Source: Eonycteris spelaea (Eukaryota > Chordata > Mammalia > Chiroptera > Pteropodidae). Taken from it: DNA of 64,000 nt. Position numbers and translations under genes: made by a program. The stretch is taken from the NCBI GenBank assembly GCA_003508835.1, contig PUFA01000105.1, forward strand, positions 5,022,001-5,086,000, in the 5' to 3' direction. The notes below the pieces were generated by a model. It did not search any database, was not told the origin of the DNA, and worked only from the letters and a program-made list of their open reading frames with translations. Positions 22,070 through 33,494 of the stretch are shown here, piece by piece; position 1 is the stretch's first letter, and every line of letters begins with the position of its first letter.

Positions 22070-22455
22070 GAATAGCCAAAACAATACTGAATTAGAACAA
22101 AGTCAGAAGACTGACACCGCCTAACTTGAAGACTTACTAAAAGCTAAAGTGATTAGGACAGTGTGTGAGGCAAATGAGATAACCGCTCTCTACAGAAACC
22201 AGACAAATGGCCAAGACGTGAAAACACCAAAGCGTCCTTCCATAGATGATTGGATAAAGAAACTGTGGTACCTGTACACAATGAAGATGTGGTACCTGTA
22301 CACAATGGAATATTACTCAGGATAAAGGAGCTGTGGTACCTGTACACAATGGAATATTACTCAGGATAAAGAAGCTGTGGTACCTGTACACAATGGAATA
22401 TTACTCAGCCATACAAAAGATGAAAGAGTGCCATTTGTGACACCATGAATCGATC
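22070..22455 (+). mobile_element. LINE-1 3' fragment containing tandem duplications
   Basis: 'ctaacttgaagacttactaa' and 'gctaaagtgattaggacagt' match the L1 ORF2 C-terminal region. The copy then jumps to 'cgtccttccatagatgattg', 'gataaagaaactgtggtacc', 'acaatggaatattactcagc' and 'tgccatttgtgacaccatga' of the 3' region. The sequence between is missing. The 'gtggtacctgtacacaatgg' segment is repeated in tandem (see the next feature). Confidence 0.75.
22264..22411 (+). repeat. 44-bp tandem repeat expanded within L1
   Basis: 'tgtggtacctgtacacaatg' recurs at 22264, 22288, 22332 and 22376. The last three starts are exactly 44 bp apart and their units are nearly identical, spanning 'tgtggtacctgtacacaatg', 'gaatattactcaggataaag' and a few spacer bases. 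The first copy is a shorter 24-bp unit. The final copy continues into normal L1 sequence ('cagccata'). This is a nascent minisatellite made by local duplication of L1 DNA. Confidence 0.93.
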
Positions 22456-22459
22456 TTGT

Positions 22460-24435
22460 TACATTTTTGAAAATTTCCATAAATTTATCATTAAAACCTA
22501 ACACAGAGACATTAGTATTTGCAATCCATTTCGCACAAGTACTCTTCACAAATTCTACACAGAGAACATTCTACCTCTAATCACCACTGATCAAGAAAGT
22601 CTTTCTCTTAATGTTGTTGAATAACTAACACAAAGTTCAATGCAGAATTTAGTGAGTCTTCTGCAAGACTTTTATACAATAATTGTGAATATGCATTTGA
22701 AAGTGGTCAATATTGATTTTCCTAAATAGTCTAAATTAAATCAATTTAGAATATTGATTCTAAAATATTGATACAAAACAATCTTAGCATTACTTAACAC
22801 TTCAACTTTTATTAACAGTTTTCTTTTAGATCTTGTTTCTCACTTATTTCCTTATGACTTTGTTATTTATGATCGAAACAGGAAATTCTTTCTTAATAAG
22901 AGCAATGAGAATATGTTTTCATTTTATTTTTAAGCTTTTTAAAATCCTCTTTTTAAAATTAGTAATTCCTAAAATAAAATGGTATATTTTAATCCTGTTC
23001 TTCTCCTTGATTTTTTTTTTTATTTTAGGAGAAAGTTATGTTTAATTATGGAGAAATATGTCTCAAGTTTCTTTTCTATTTCTTCATTCACATTACTTAC
23101 AACACTAATCCTTGTGCCTAATCAGAGAAACTCTCAGCCAACTGAAGCAGCAATAGCAGAAATACGAAACTGCCTTTGATATGACTATTCCATTAATAAG
23201 TTAAAAACAAAACTTAAAAAATTTCTGTGGAAAAATACAAACCAATTCAGAAAGAGAGAAAATGCTAGCAATCTTGAGGGCTGTGCAGGTATTTGATCGG
23301 AGATAGCTGTTTTTATTTGGCGTAGACCATATCAAATAAACCTCCTATAATGGTTTATTCTTTCAAGCATAGGCGGTAAGTTTTCCCAAGGCTAATTATT
23401 TTCCCTTATCTGAAATGAATTTTCTGTGGTATTTAGCAAATTCTGATCAGTGTGTCTTCTGAAATGTCAATGTGCATTTGATGTGGATCCAAAGCATTAT
23501 TTGAATAGTTCTTTATATTCATCCTTAAGTTTCTAAAGTTGTCACATGCATCAAATATCCTTTGAAAAAAGAATGATGTGATAATGAGGGGAAAATGTGC
23601 TTACCACATGCACAGGATATTATAGCGTTGGCTCCCTGAACTGCATCAAATAAAAGCAGCAAGACAATAAAAGAATAAAAAGAAATTGCTAGACACTGGG
23701 TTGAGCAAGTCGGTTTCCTTATTAAATAAACAATTTAGAGCTTCTCATCACTCTTCAGTACGTGTTCCCATGTCACCTCTGGTAACATTTCAAAACTGAT
23801 TGTGTGATTTCTCTGACTAGGCATCGAAGTTTCAGACAATTCCTTTTTTTCCTTTATAAAGTACTTAGACTATGAATAAATCTGTTGGACGTAAACTATG
23901 CAGCACTTTTTGAATCTGTAATGTAGAGGTTTGATCAGGCCTACACATTTCACGTACACGTCCCCAAAATGATGTCTTACAGAGTTACAGAACAAATCAT
24001 TTCCCCAATTTCAATGTCAGATTCAATGACTACATAAACCTTCATACTATTATGGAAGTTAGTTAAGCAACTTTCAAGTCAGAGACGAGATACATAAAAA
24101 ATAGGATGGGGAAAGACAGGCTGGTTGGGATTTTTATTCTTTTATATATTTTGTTCATGTGTTTCTACTTTGCCGCTTGATCTTATCCAATTACCACCCC
24201 GATTTTCTGAATTTTGTTGGGAAATATTCATTGGAAACAGCTGCTGTAGTCTAGATCATTATTGCAAATTGTCATTATTTATTCTTCTTTTCAGTTTTCT
24301 CTGCCAGCTCTAATCAGAATCAATATTTCTATGAATGTTTTCATCAAAATAATTAAGAAAAATGCATACCTGTTCAAATGATTAACACTCCACATGTGCT
24401 TAAATACATGTGAAATTATTTTAATATCCAAAGCC
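22460..24435. other. No gene recognised; unique AT-rich DNA
   Basis: No repeat I can name. ORFs of 62-70 codons are hydrophobic, T-rich and not convincing. Around 22700-22775 there are several near-repeats of 'aatattgattctaaa'. Confidence 0.4.
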
Positions 24436-24439
24436 ATAG

Positions 24440-26305
24440 AACTCTTTGGCTATCTGGCTCTCCAGCTTCTTACAGTTACCATGTTCTTGAACTCCTGGCT
24501 AACCGCTGATCTTTTTATTGTCTCTACTTTTGCCTTTTCCAAAGCAAAATATCATATAGATTGAATCATAGAGTATGTGGCCTCTTCAAATTGGCTTCTC
24601 TCATTTAGCAATAGGCACTTAAAGGATTCTCTGTGTGTTTCTGTGATTTGATAGCTTAATGATGAATACTATTCCATTGTCTGAATTCACCACAGTATAT
24701 TTATCCATTCGCCCACTGAAGGACATCTTGCTTCCAAGTATTGGAAATTACAAATAAAGCTGCTATAAAAAGTCATGTGCAGGTTTTCAAATGGACATAA
24801 GTTTTCAGTTTATTGGGTAAATATCAAGGAATGTGATCATTAGATCATACATACAAGTATGTTTAGTTTGGAAAGAGACCGACTATCTTGCAGAGTGGCT
24901 GTGCTATTTTTTATTTCCTTCAGCAATGAATGAGAGTTCTCATTGCTCCACATTTTCATTAGCATTTGGTGTTGTCAGTGTTTTAAATTTTAGTCTTTCT
25001 TACAGATATGCTGTGTACTATCTACCTGTTGTTTTATTTACAATTCCTTAATAACTTATGATGTTGAGCATCTTTTCATATGCTTATTTGCCATCTCTCT
25101 ATCTACTTGGAAAGATGTCTCCTCAAATCTTTTGCCCATTTAATAACTCAGTTGCTTGATTCTTATCGTTGACTTTTAACAGCTTTTGTATATTTTAGAT
25201 ACAAATTCATTGTCAGATGTGTTTTGCAAATATTTCTCCTATTCTCTGTCTTGTTTTTTCATTCCCTTAACAGAACTTTTTACACAGCAAAAATGTTTCA
25301 CTTTAATGAAATCCAACTTAGTGATTTTTTTTCATGGATTATGTTTTTAAAGTTGTAGTTTAAATGTCCTTATCTGAAAGTTACCTAGCTTTTCTTCTAT
25401 GTTATGATCTACGAATTGTACAGCTTTGTGTTTTACATTTAGGTATATGATCCACTTTAGGTTAATTTTTATGAAAGGTGTAAAGTCCGTCTGAATTCAT
25501 CTTTTTGCATGTCAAGGTCTAGTTGCTCTACTATCATTTCATGAAAAGACTATTTCTCCCCCACATCATTAAATGGCCTTTGTTCCATTGTCAAATATCA
25601 CTTGGCTATATTTGTGTGGGTCAATTTCTGGGCCCTCTATTCCTTTTCGTTGATCAATTTGTCTATTATTTCACTAGTACCACACTGTCGTGACTACTGT
25701 AGCTTTATAATAATTCTTGATGTCATAGTTATCAGTTCTTTGTGACTTCATTCTTCTTCCTTTGATACTGTGTTGGCTATTCTGGATCTTTTGCATACAC
25801 ACACATATGTACACACACACGCACATATACACACACACACATGCACTAGAATCAGTTTGTTGATATACAAAAAGTAACATTCTGGGATTTTGACTGAGGT
25901 TGGGTTGAACCTATACATCAATAAGAAAGGGCTGATAATGCATTTTTTAATAAAAGTATTGATTATATTATTAATAAAATATTAATAAAATAAATATTAA
26001 TTGAATAAATACTTCTCTTGATTCATCAGTTTTGTAATTTTTCTCATACAGATCTTAAATATGTTTTGTTAGATTTAAATCTCAGTGGTTCAGTTGTTTG
26101 TATGTAAATATAAATTCTATTAATATGTTATATAATATAAATATAAATTTCAAATTCTAATTATTCATTACTGGTATATAGGAAAGCAATTGACCATTAT
26201 ATATTAACCTTGTGTTCTGTGACCTTCTGATATTTGCTTATTGGTTCCAGAAATTTGTGGTTGATGTTCATTCTTAATCATTTAATTAATAATACCAATT
26301 TTTTC
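24440..26305 (-). mobile_element. LINE-1 (L1M type), ~1.9 kb antisense 3' part
   Basis: The plus strand reads as the reverse complement of L1. First come 3'-region blocks: 'ggacatcttgcttccaagta', 'aaataaagctgctataaaaa'. Then 'attcattgtcagatgtgttt', 'aggtatatgatccactttag', 'tttttgcatgtcaaggtcta' and 'gactactgtagctttataat' follow. From 25890, 'attctgggattttgactgag', 'atgttttgttagatttaaat' and 'tggtatataggaaagcaatt' belong to the ORF2 C-terminal region. The order is collinear with L1, so this is one long fragment, much mutated, with no intact ORF. A CA microsatellite interrupts it at 25797-25844. Confidence 0.82.
25797..25844. repeat. Interrupted (CA)n microsatellite in L1
   Basis: CA runs broken by TATG, GCA and TATA units, within the antisense L1. 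Confidence 0.92.
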
Positions 26306-26344
26306 ATAGGTAAATTTCTGTGGTTATTTTTATAGTATTGCTCT

Positions 26345-26478
26345 CTATTACTACCCTAGACCCCTTGGATGGCAAGGATCATGGTCTATATTATAAATAT
26401 TTCAAATAATCTCTAACAGCTTTTCACATTATAGGTATTTAATAGGTGATCATTGAAAAGGTGAATAAATGAGAAGAA
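26345..26478 (+). mobile_element. L2 3' tail
   Basis: 'gatggcaaggatcatggtct', then 'cataataggtatttaat'-like text and 'ggtgaataaatgag' fit the L2 3' end (cf. 'agggcaaggatcttgtct', 'gtaggtgctcaataaatatt', 'tgaatgaatgag'). Confidence 0.55.
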
Positions 26479-26836
26479 AATAATTCAGCCTATAATAATT
26501 TAACATAACTAATGGTAAAATCAAGAAAATCCTCATTCAAATGAGTAAACTTATTTGTGCTAAAGAAAAGAAAAAATACAAAATGATACAAGCAGGACTT
26601 TCATATCTGAAAGTAAAGTAAGGGTGGCTTTCTAAAACAAGGTCATCTAAACCCAGTGTATAACACATGCTTATCTCGAAAATATATTCTTCTTAAAGCT
26701 TTGAATTTCTGAAAATACACTCTTATCAAAGCAGACATAGCACAGCTTGCCTAATACTTTGATGTTGGATGACTTGTTCTTAAGCTGTGTTTTCTTTGTG
26801 GTTAAATCCTTGGTTGAAAGGTTTGCAAGTCTGCTA

Positions 26837-26861
26837 AAGTAAAATAAAATAAAATAAAATA
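26837..26861. repeat. (AAAAT)n pentanucleotide repeat
   Basis: About five AAAAT units. Confidence 0.9.
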
Positions 26862-26864
26862 AGA

Positions 26865-27455
26865 ATAGATAAGATAAATTATATGTCCAATAGGATAATA
26901 CATCTACATCAATAATCACTTGACCAACATAAAAGGAGATTATGAAAATACAGTGAGGTTTACATCTGACTAATTTGAATAGGGATTATAGCATTTTTCT
27001 TTAAAATACGAGATTGTTCAGCTGTTGCTAGAGAATGTATATTATATTAATTCTGTATGTTAACTAATATACACTTAATAAAGCCAAACAGTATAAATTC
27101 CTCATGATTTTGTTACGTCTTACATTTGTAAAAATATTTAAGTCTAAATGATTGCTAATAAGTATACGAACATGTTTTCATCAGTCCCTTATACAGAATC
27201 AAAGAATTTGAGGGAGAAGAAAAAATAACTAGGTATATTGTGTGCAAGTGTATTATGTGGAAAAATAAATTTATTGCCACCAACACAAATATCATAAATA
27301 AATAGGTATACTTTATTGTTCGACCTCAGACCTGACTCCATTTTAAAATGATAATGAGTCCAAACAAATACATTTGTATGCAAATATAATTTAAGCAAAT
27401 ATTAGCTATGTAAATTATATATATATAATGCAGAAAAGCTATATATATATATATT
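26865..27455. other. No gene recognised
   Basis: AT-rich unique DNA with short AT dinucleotide runs near 27415-27455. No repeat family recognised. Confidence 0.4.
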
Positions 27456-27459
27456 TTTT

Positions 27460-27562
27460 TAATTCAACAAAGGTTTCTTGACTGTCCATTGAAGTTTAGG
27501 AACTACATTAGATAGTAGGAATGTAGAAATCCAATCCCTTGCCTTCCAGTAAAGTGATATGC
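27460..27562 (-). mobile_element. L2 3' end, antisense
   Basis: 'ttcaacaaaggtttcttgac', 'aactacattagatagtagga' and 'ccaatcccttgccttccagt' fit the antisense L2/MIR-like 3' end (cf. 'ttcaacaaatatttattgag', 'aatccctgccctcatggag'). Confidence 0.5.
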
Positions 27563-27564
27563 AC

Positions 27565-28600
27565 CCTGGCTCTGTTTCATTATTACTTATAGAGCTAATA
27601 AGATAAAGACACCTAATTTCAATTTTGAAAACTGTGATTTTTTTTAAAAAAAAATACAAATTATTCATTGTATAAGGGAGAGGTAGTTAAAATAATTCTA
27701 ATATCATAGAAATATGCCCTGGATATAAAATATTCTTTAATGGTATATATCTAGTCCATTGTATTATTCCCAAAAACTCATTTTATAAGACTCAGATTTT
27801 TTTATTTGCATTTTAATAGAGGGTAAGAACCTACAACAAAGTTTTTGTGAAGCATTCATTAAAGGGAGAGGTGAGGTTGAAGAGGCAATCACATAAACCA
27901 TAAAGTGCCCAGAGTCCCATCAAATCAGAGAGGAACAGAGTTTGGAAGTCAGAGATCAGAATAACTAGACATGAAGAGTAGAAACCAAATGAGGAGGTAA
28001 CTGAATAATAACCAGTGCATATGTCAGAGGAAATTCCAAAAGGCCAGGCAAAACTCAGCTGCAAGGGAAATTAACTCTGCTGGTGAGGATATTAGCAAAC
28101 TCGTACCGGGCTGGGGCATTTGAAAAGGTGTAACCAGCGGAAGTTGAGAAATACCACTCTACATACAGAACACGCAGAAGACACACTAGAGGTGTCTGCC
28201 TTAATCCCAGGACTAAAGTAGACCAAGAATTAAGTTATTCTCATCTCATTCAAACAAAGTGTGTAAACAAATTTTGGGAGAATTAACCTCATTGGGAATC
28301 AACTCATCTATGGATTGGATAAATCATACTTCCAAATTCTTAAAAGGAACACAATTTTTTACAAATCTCTCAATGACAGAATATTCTTAATGTCTAACAA
28401 ATGATAACAGGAGACATACAAGAAGCAGCTGAATGTGAACCAAAATCATGAAAAATATAATCAATGGCAGTATATTAAAATATATATATATATGTTAGCA
28501 GCCTGCATTCAAGCACTCTGAGAAGCAGGGCAAGACCACGTCTCCCAGCCTGCTCCCCCAGAGCCGCGTGAATGAGGCTCAGTGAGTCCAGACTGCAGGG
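27565..28600. other. No gene; unique DNA with a short GC-rich patch
   Basis: The patch at about 28500-28610 is GC-rich ('ctcccagcctgctcccccag') and sits immediately before the L1 ORF1 relic, just after an (AT) run at 28480-28494. It may be an insertion in that L1. The rest is unique. Confidence 0.35.
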
Positions 28601-28619
28601 AGGGACGAGCAGAGATGAG

Positions 28620-29065
28620 ATCATTACAAATAAGGACTTGAACATAGTTGTTATAGTATTTATATCAATTTAAAGTAAAACGTGAAGGTGATAGAGAATG
28701 ACATGGAAGATATTTTTTAAAGAAACAAATAGAACTTTTAGAACTTGAATACTACATACATACGATACATAATATATAAATATATGTGATACACGTGCTA
28801 AATGACATATAAATTACTGAATAGACTTAATAGCAGATTAAAATCCTGAAGAAAAGGTGAGTGAAAATGAAAATATAGGGATAGGAATTATCCAACCACA
28901 AGCAGAGAAGGAGAAAATGAAGAAAAATGAACAGGGCGTCGGTACTGTGCGCAGTAATCTAAATGGTCTAACGTGTGTATTTGAGTCTCAGGAGGGCAAG
29001 AGAGAAAAATGGCATAAAAACAAGGACTATCAACAAAAGCCAGTGCAGACAGTTTAGGGCAGAAA
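28620..29065 (+). mobile_element. LINE-1/HAL1 ORF1-region fragment, sense
   Basis: Nucleotide words follow the L1 ORF1 coiled-coil region: 'cttttagaacttgaatacta', 'gaatagacttaatagcagat', 'ggaattatccaaccacaagc', 'atggtctaacgtgtgtattt'. Old and diverged, with no ORF2 seen downstream. An L2-like tail follows at 29160. Confidence 0.7.
28857..29057 (+). pseudogene. L1/HAL1 ORF1 relic (coiled-coil end)
   Basis: The open frame of 66 codons contains 'IIQPQAEKEKMKKNEQ' (residues 11-26), matching the L1 ORF1p pattern EII.EAQREKKxKKNEQ. It is followed by 'SNLNGLTCV' (33-41), where L1 has the xxNIKRSNIRVIGVPEG motif. The central LWDNIK motif is lost and the frame ends early. The ATG is chance; the frame is a decayed internal piece of ORF1 and not a gene. 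Confidence 0.7.
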
Positions 29066-29159
29066 TAGTGTAGGCAATGCGGGCCGACGGGTGGTTGTGT
29101 TCACACACACAATAACAGGCCTGGCATTGGAGGAGCTGGTACACATTGACCGCAGGGAA

Positions 29160-29262
29160 GATATTTATGAAACACCTACTTTTCATCACAAGTTGGTCTA
29201 GGTGCTGGGTAATGACTTTCTCGAGCTCGTAGAAGTGTGTTCTAGATGGATTTTTAGAATGA
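29160..29262 (-). mobile_element. L2 3' end, antisense
   Basis: 'atatttatgaaacacctact' and 'ttggtctaggtgctgggtaa' are the antisense L2 3' words (cf. 'tatttattgagcacctacta', 'ttctaggtgctggggat'). The 144-codon minus-strand ORF at 28968-29402 runs over this L2 piece and the L1 fragment, so it is not a host gene. Confidence 0.6.
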
Positions 29263-29269
29263 ATTCTAC

Positions 29270-32200
29270 CAGGAAAAGGAAGGAAACTCCTTAGGGGATG
29301 TCTAGCAATGGTTGATAAGGAGGGCCTAAATTTTTCTGCCGGCTTGCTAAACAAGAGGGTGGGTTTAAAAGGCTTTACTAAGGCACAATAGAATTTAGCC
29401 ACTGACTGAATAAGGGTGAGAAATAACTCATATTAGACTTGGAATTTTGAAACATCAAGGGAAGAAAAAAAATGTGTAGAGAAAGAAGATATGTTCTAAT
29501 GTATATATATGTAAATAATTCAAAGCACTAACAGGACAACTTAGAAATATCAAGAAAATACATTATAGGGCTAAACCTTGTGAGGTCAGTATTGCAAATT
29601 AGATTTGGGAGTTACTTTAATTTTATTTATTATCTCCCTTAATTCCTAAAACTGCACTAGATATTTAGTACATTTTTAGCAGAAAAAAAATTAATTGAGT
29701 AATATTATTTGTTTATAAGATTACAATTACTTTGCACGGTGATGATAAAGAAACCCCTACATACTTGAAAATATTTACATTTACTTAGAAGACTGAAGCC
29801 ATAAACAAAAACAGCAATAGAATGAATGCGCTGCAAGAAGACACTTTGTGTATTTTCAAAAAATATTTTAAAGTTCAAAGGTAGTGAGCACCAACTTCCA
29901 TTCAGTTTGGATGTGTGCGCGGAATTGAACTACTGAGGACGCAGCAAACTAGCGGTTTATCGATGGAAAAATCAAACATTATATATTTAACTAGGTCACA
30001 ATGCATTGAGAATAAAACTGATCTGAGTAATTTCTCACCATGAACTTAAAATACAGCCAGCGTGATTATGTCCACATGTTAACGCTTTTAGAGTTTAATA
30101 CAGCAAGGCATGGCCACAAAGGGTGCAGTGCTGAAAACAGCCTAATCATCTGATATCAAGAGCATTGATTAGATGGAGGAAGCAATTGTGCAAAGTCTGC
30201 GGAACATTACGTACACATTTCAAAGTATTATGGAACACTACGGCTTTCTTAAATGCTGCCCCAGGCAGACTTTTCATTGCGAAATCTTGTATGGTCTATA
30301 TGACCTGTGTCACTGCTCCTGTCTGCTGTCAGGGTTAATCCATTCAGGTCAATCTTGGGTATCTACCTAGAGGCTGTTTTTAGCCTGTTTATAACAATAA
30401 TATATTAGATGTATTAAGAACTTTTATTTTATATTAATATCAAAATTATAATAGGTAGAGCAATTTCTTATTTTTTTAATTAACATTATTTATGTTCAGC
30501 ATTTCAAAATATTTGTTTGCTTTCCCTAAAATACACAGACTTCCTAATATCTTCTATAATAGTGGAATAATTATGTTAGTGATGAAAGTGTATTCAATTC
30601 ATTTTCTTTTGCTTTCTAAAACACTCATTGCTGATTTTACAGATAGGTAGACACATACAAACACACACATTTACACACATATATATTGTGTTTCACACAT
30701 ATGCATATAATCATAAAGAATGTAGACAGAAGAGATATCTCTTTTAAGCAAAATCATTAAAATGCCAAAAATCATTGATCACTAATTCAAGAGCTTTATA
30801 CTATGTTCTATTTTTAAATATGGAAGAAGACTTAAAAATAATATTTTTACTGTTAGTAAATATATACTGGTGAATGTGCTTGCTGATGCCTGTATCTGTG
30901 TACTATTCATCATCCATGTACTGGACAATTATTAGATGCATGATATCTCACCAGTCTCTAAGAATGAGATCAATTTTCTCCTGGACCAAATTTCTCTTCT
31001 AAATCAAAAACTAGTGTATAATTTAGTTTAAATATAAAATCATTGGTTACATTTCAAAATAAGTCATCTTAATGAAAAAAGAAGGCTATGAGTTTATATT
31101 GGCTATATATATTTTTTAAATGTTAATCCACTTTACACTCAATCCTGGAAACTATAATTAAATAACAATTTGGGGAAAAAAGAGTAAAATCAAGTGATGG
31201 AATGTAACAATCCATTCGGTAGATATAGATTCAGTAATAAGCATTTAGGTTCCTTCTGGCATTTTTTTTTGAAACTGATTGCCACCTCTATAATCCTCTA
31301 TCATTGTTCAATGAATTTTTAAAACCCAGGAAGAAAATAAGGACAGTAGTTAGTGTTTTACATATAATTTCTCTTACTTTTTTGATGATTTGGGGAAATA
31401 CCTATTTGAAATAATATTCCTATATAACAAGAATCTACAAGATTCTGATTATCAAAGCCATATAGTTATGGCAATAAATATGACCCAAATCAATTTGGGG
31501 GTAAATTAGGTAAAGAATGGGCTCACAGGTTATTTGTAAAACATCAGAAACACCTAACTGCTTGAGGGAATTCACCAAATGTTGAGATATTTATTAGAAT
31601 TTACATGGTCCATTATTATCAATATATATTTTATTGGCATTTAATTCTACTTTTAAGGATTTCGTTTCAGAGTATTATGCCTTAAGACCATTGCTAAGGG
31701 GCACTACAGATTTTCATACAAATTAAAGAGTTTTCGCTGGTTCCATACATTCTAGTCAATGGTTCCTTCGTGGTGCCTTGACAATTTATGTTATATAACA
31801 ATATTGATCAATTATTCAATATATATTTAATTTTACTTTACTCTTTTATACAATTAGGTAATGGAAAATAAAGGTCATTAATATTTAGCAATAAGAGATC
31901 TAGAATTTCTGTTCTTAATGCAATTATAATAAACTGGAAATAACTAGGTTTTCCAACACAGCAAATTTTTAATCTCAATAAAAAAAATTCATTAATTTTT
32001 AAGCTTTGTCTCTATATGTTCCATTGTGAAATAAAAATATAAAATTGAAAACACATATGAAGCTACAAACACATTGTCAAAAGATGCTAAAAAATTTATA
32101 ATATAATTTACCCTTTGAGACCTTCATAACTCTATTACTTCACTTTGGCAATTTGATCTGTCAGTATAAATTTACAAATCTATCACAGAATAAAGGGAGT

Positions 32201-33120
32201 ACTTCATTCTTAAAGAAGTACGATGTATGCCATTTATGCTTAGAACATAATCTGCTTCTCGTTTTAACAAGTCAACCGGTTAACTAATAATTTGGTTTAG
32301 TCCCACCTTCACCTTTAGAGAAGAGATGAAGGGAATGAAGTGATAAAGGAAGCTAAGCAATTTAAACAATCTCCCAAACGCTAATGAGGATGTTTACTGA
32401 CAGTGATACTATTTGTGGCAAGGATTTGGAAAATAGTCTTTCTTTCCTTAATTGCAATGACATTTTCTGATACAGGAATCTTTGGGGGCATTGGAGGAAC
32501 TACCAAAACTATGAGCCCTTTGGATGTCTCTACGGTTATGTTAGCATTTACCCATCTGTTTCTATCAAATTATCCTCAGGACCCATACTTGCTGATTCTT
32601 AACTCTACAGATAGTTTACAAAATACAAGCTTAAAATACAAAACGAAGACAAATAATGCGAGATTCTAGTTTTCTGGAAATATTTCCTGCATGTAAGCTA
32701 AACATTCTTCTGATGCTTTTACTTAAATAGAAAGAATAAAGCATAAAAAATAAGCAATCACTGTTAAAATTTAATGTGTAAATATTTTCACTATTTAACA
32801 TTAAAAAGCTATGTATAGTAAATGATCCAATATTAATGACAAAATCATGTTTATACATTCTATTTTCATGTATTAAACTCTAAAATACTAGATAGCATTA
32901 TAAAGATTTGATCAAAATGCTAGACTCTAAAGGTAAAAAGAAAATTCAATTGTATTTTCTTGCCTTTAAATTTCTTATAGCATAATGGGGAAAACAAAAT
33001 CTATAAAATAGGATAATTATAATATTATACATGGCGGTATATAAAGTGATATAATATTTGCTAAAATAATTTATATATGAAAGTTAGATCAAGAGGTGAC
33101 ACATGGTATGGTGTGTCAAA
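29270..33120. other. No gene; unique AT-rich DNA
   Basis: About 3.9 kb with no identified repeat except a degenerate (CA)n/(TA)n tract at 30650-30690. ORFs of 65-88 codons are unremarkable. The segment 29880-29960 is slightly CpG-bearing unique sequence. Confidence 0.4.
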
Positions 33121-33124
33121 TGAC

Positions 33125-33490
33125 AAAATTAAAACAATGTAGTAACTAGTTTGATGTCCTTATTCAAGGGAAACAATCCATAAAATCGGGAGTACAATGA
33201 GTCACAAGCAGTGACGCATTGTTCCCAAGGGATTTGGGGTAAAAGTGCATTTTATAGAGCATTAGAAGAGGCAGCGTGGAAACAGTGTCTGATTAGCTAG
33301 GAGGTTGGGGATTTCCTCATAAGCTAGAAGATCCTATTTGCTGGGTAAGATAAGCTAGCTAAAGCTGAGTGGGAGGATTGTGATTGGTGCACATTAGGTT
33401 TTTTGACAGGTGTTACCCAAGAGTGCAGGATGACAGGTTTAGATTTGTGATGTGAACCGGACTACTTAGGTGGCCCCCATTTCATGGTCC
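33125..33490. mobile_element. Possible old LTR remnant, unclassified
   Basis: A block of higher G+C with 'gggaggattgtgattggtgc', 'caagagtgcaggatgacagg' and 'gtggcccccatttcatggtc'. Its texture and length suit a decayed ERVL-type LTR read in antisense. I cannot name the family and see no terminal repeats. Confidence 0.3.
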
Positions 33491-33494
33491 TGAT

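Noticed and set aside
22264..22411. CRISPR-like repeat array
   Set aside because: Units are head-to-tail copies without variable spacers and consist of L1 sequence in a mammalian genome.
28968..29402. 144-codon minus-strand ORF as a gene
   Set aside because: It runs across an L1 ORF1 fragment and an antisense L2 tail; no host-protein features.
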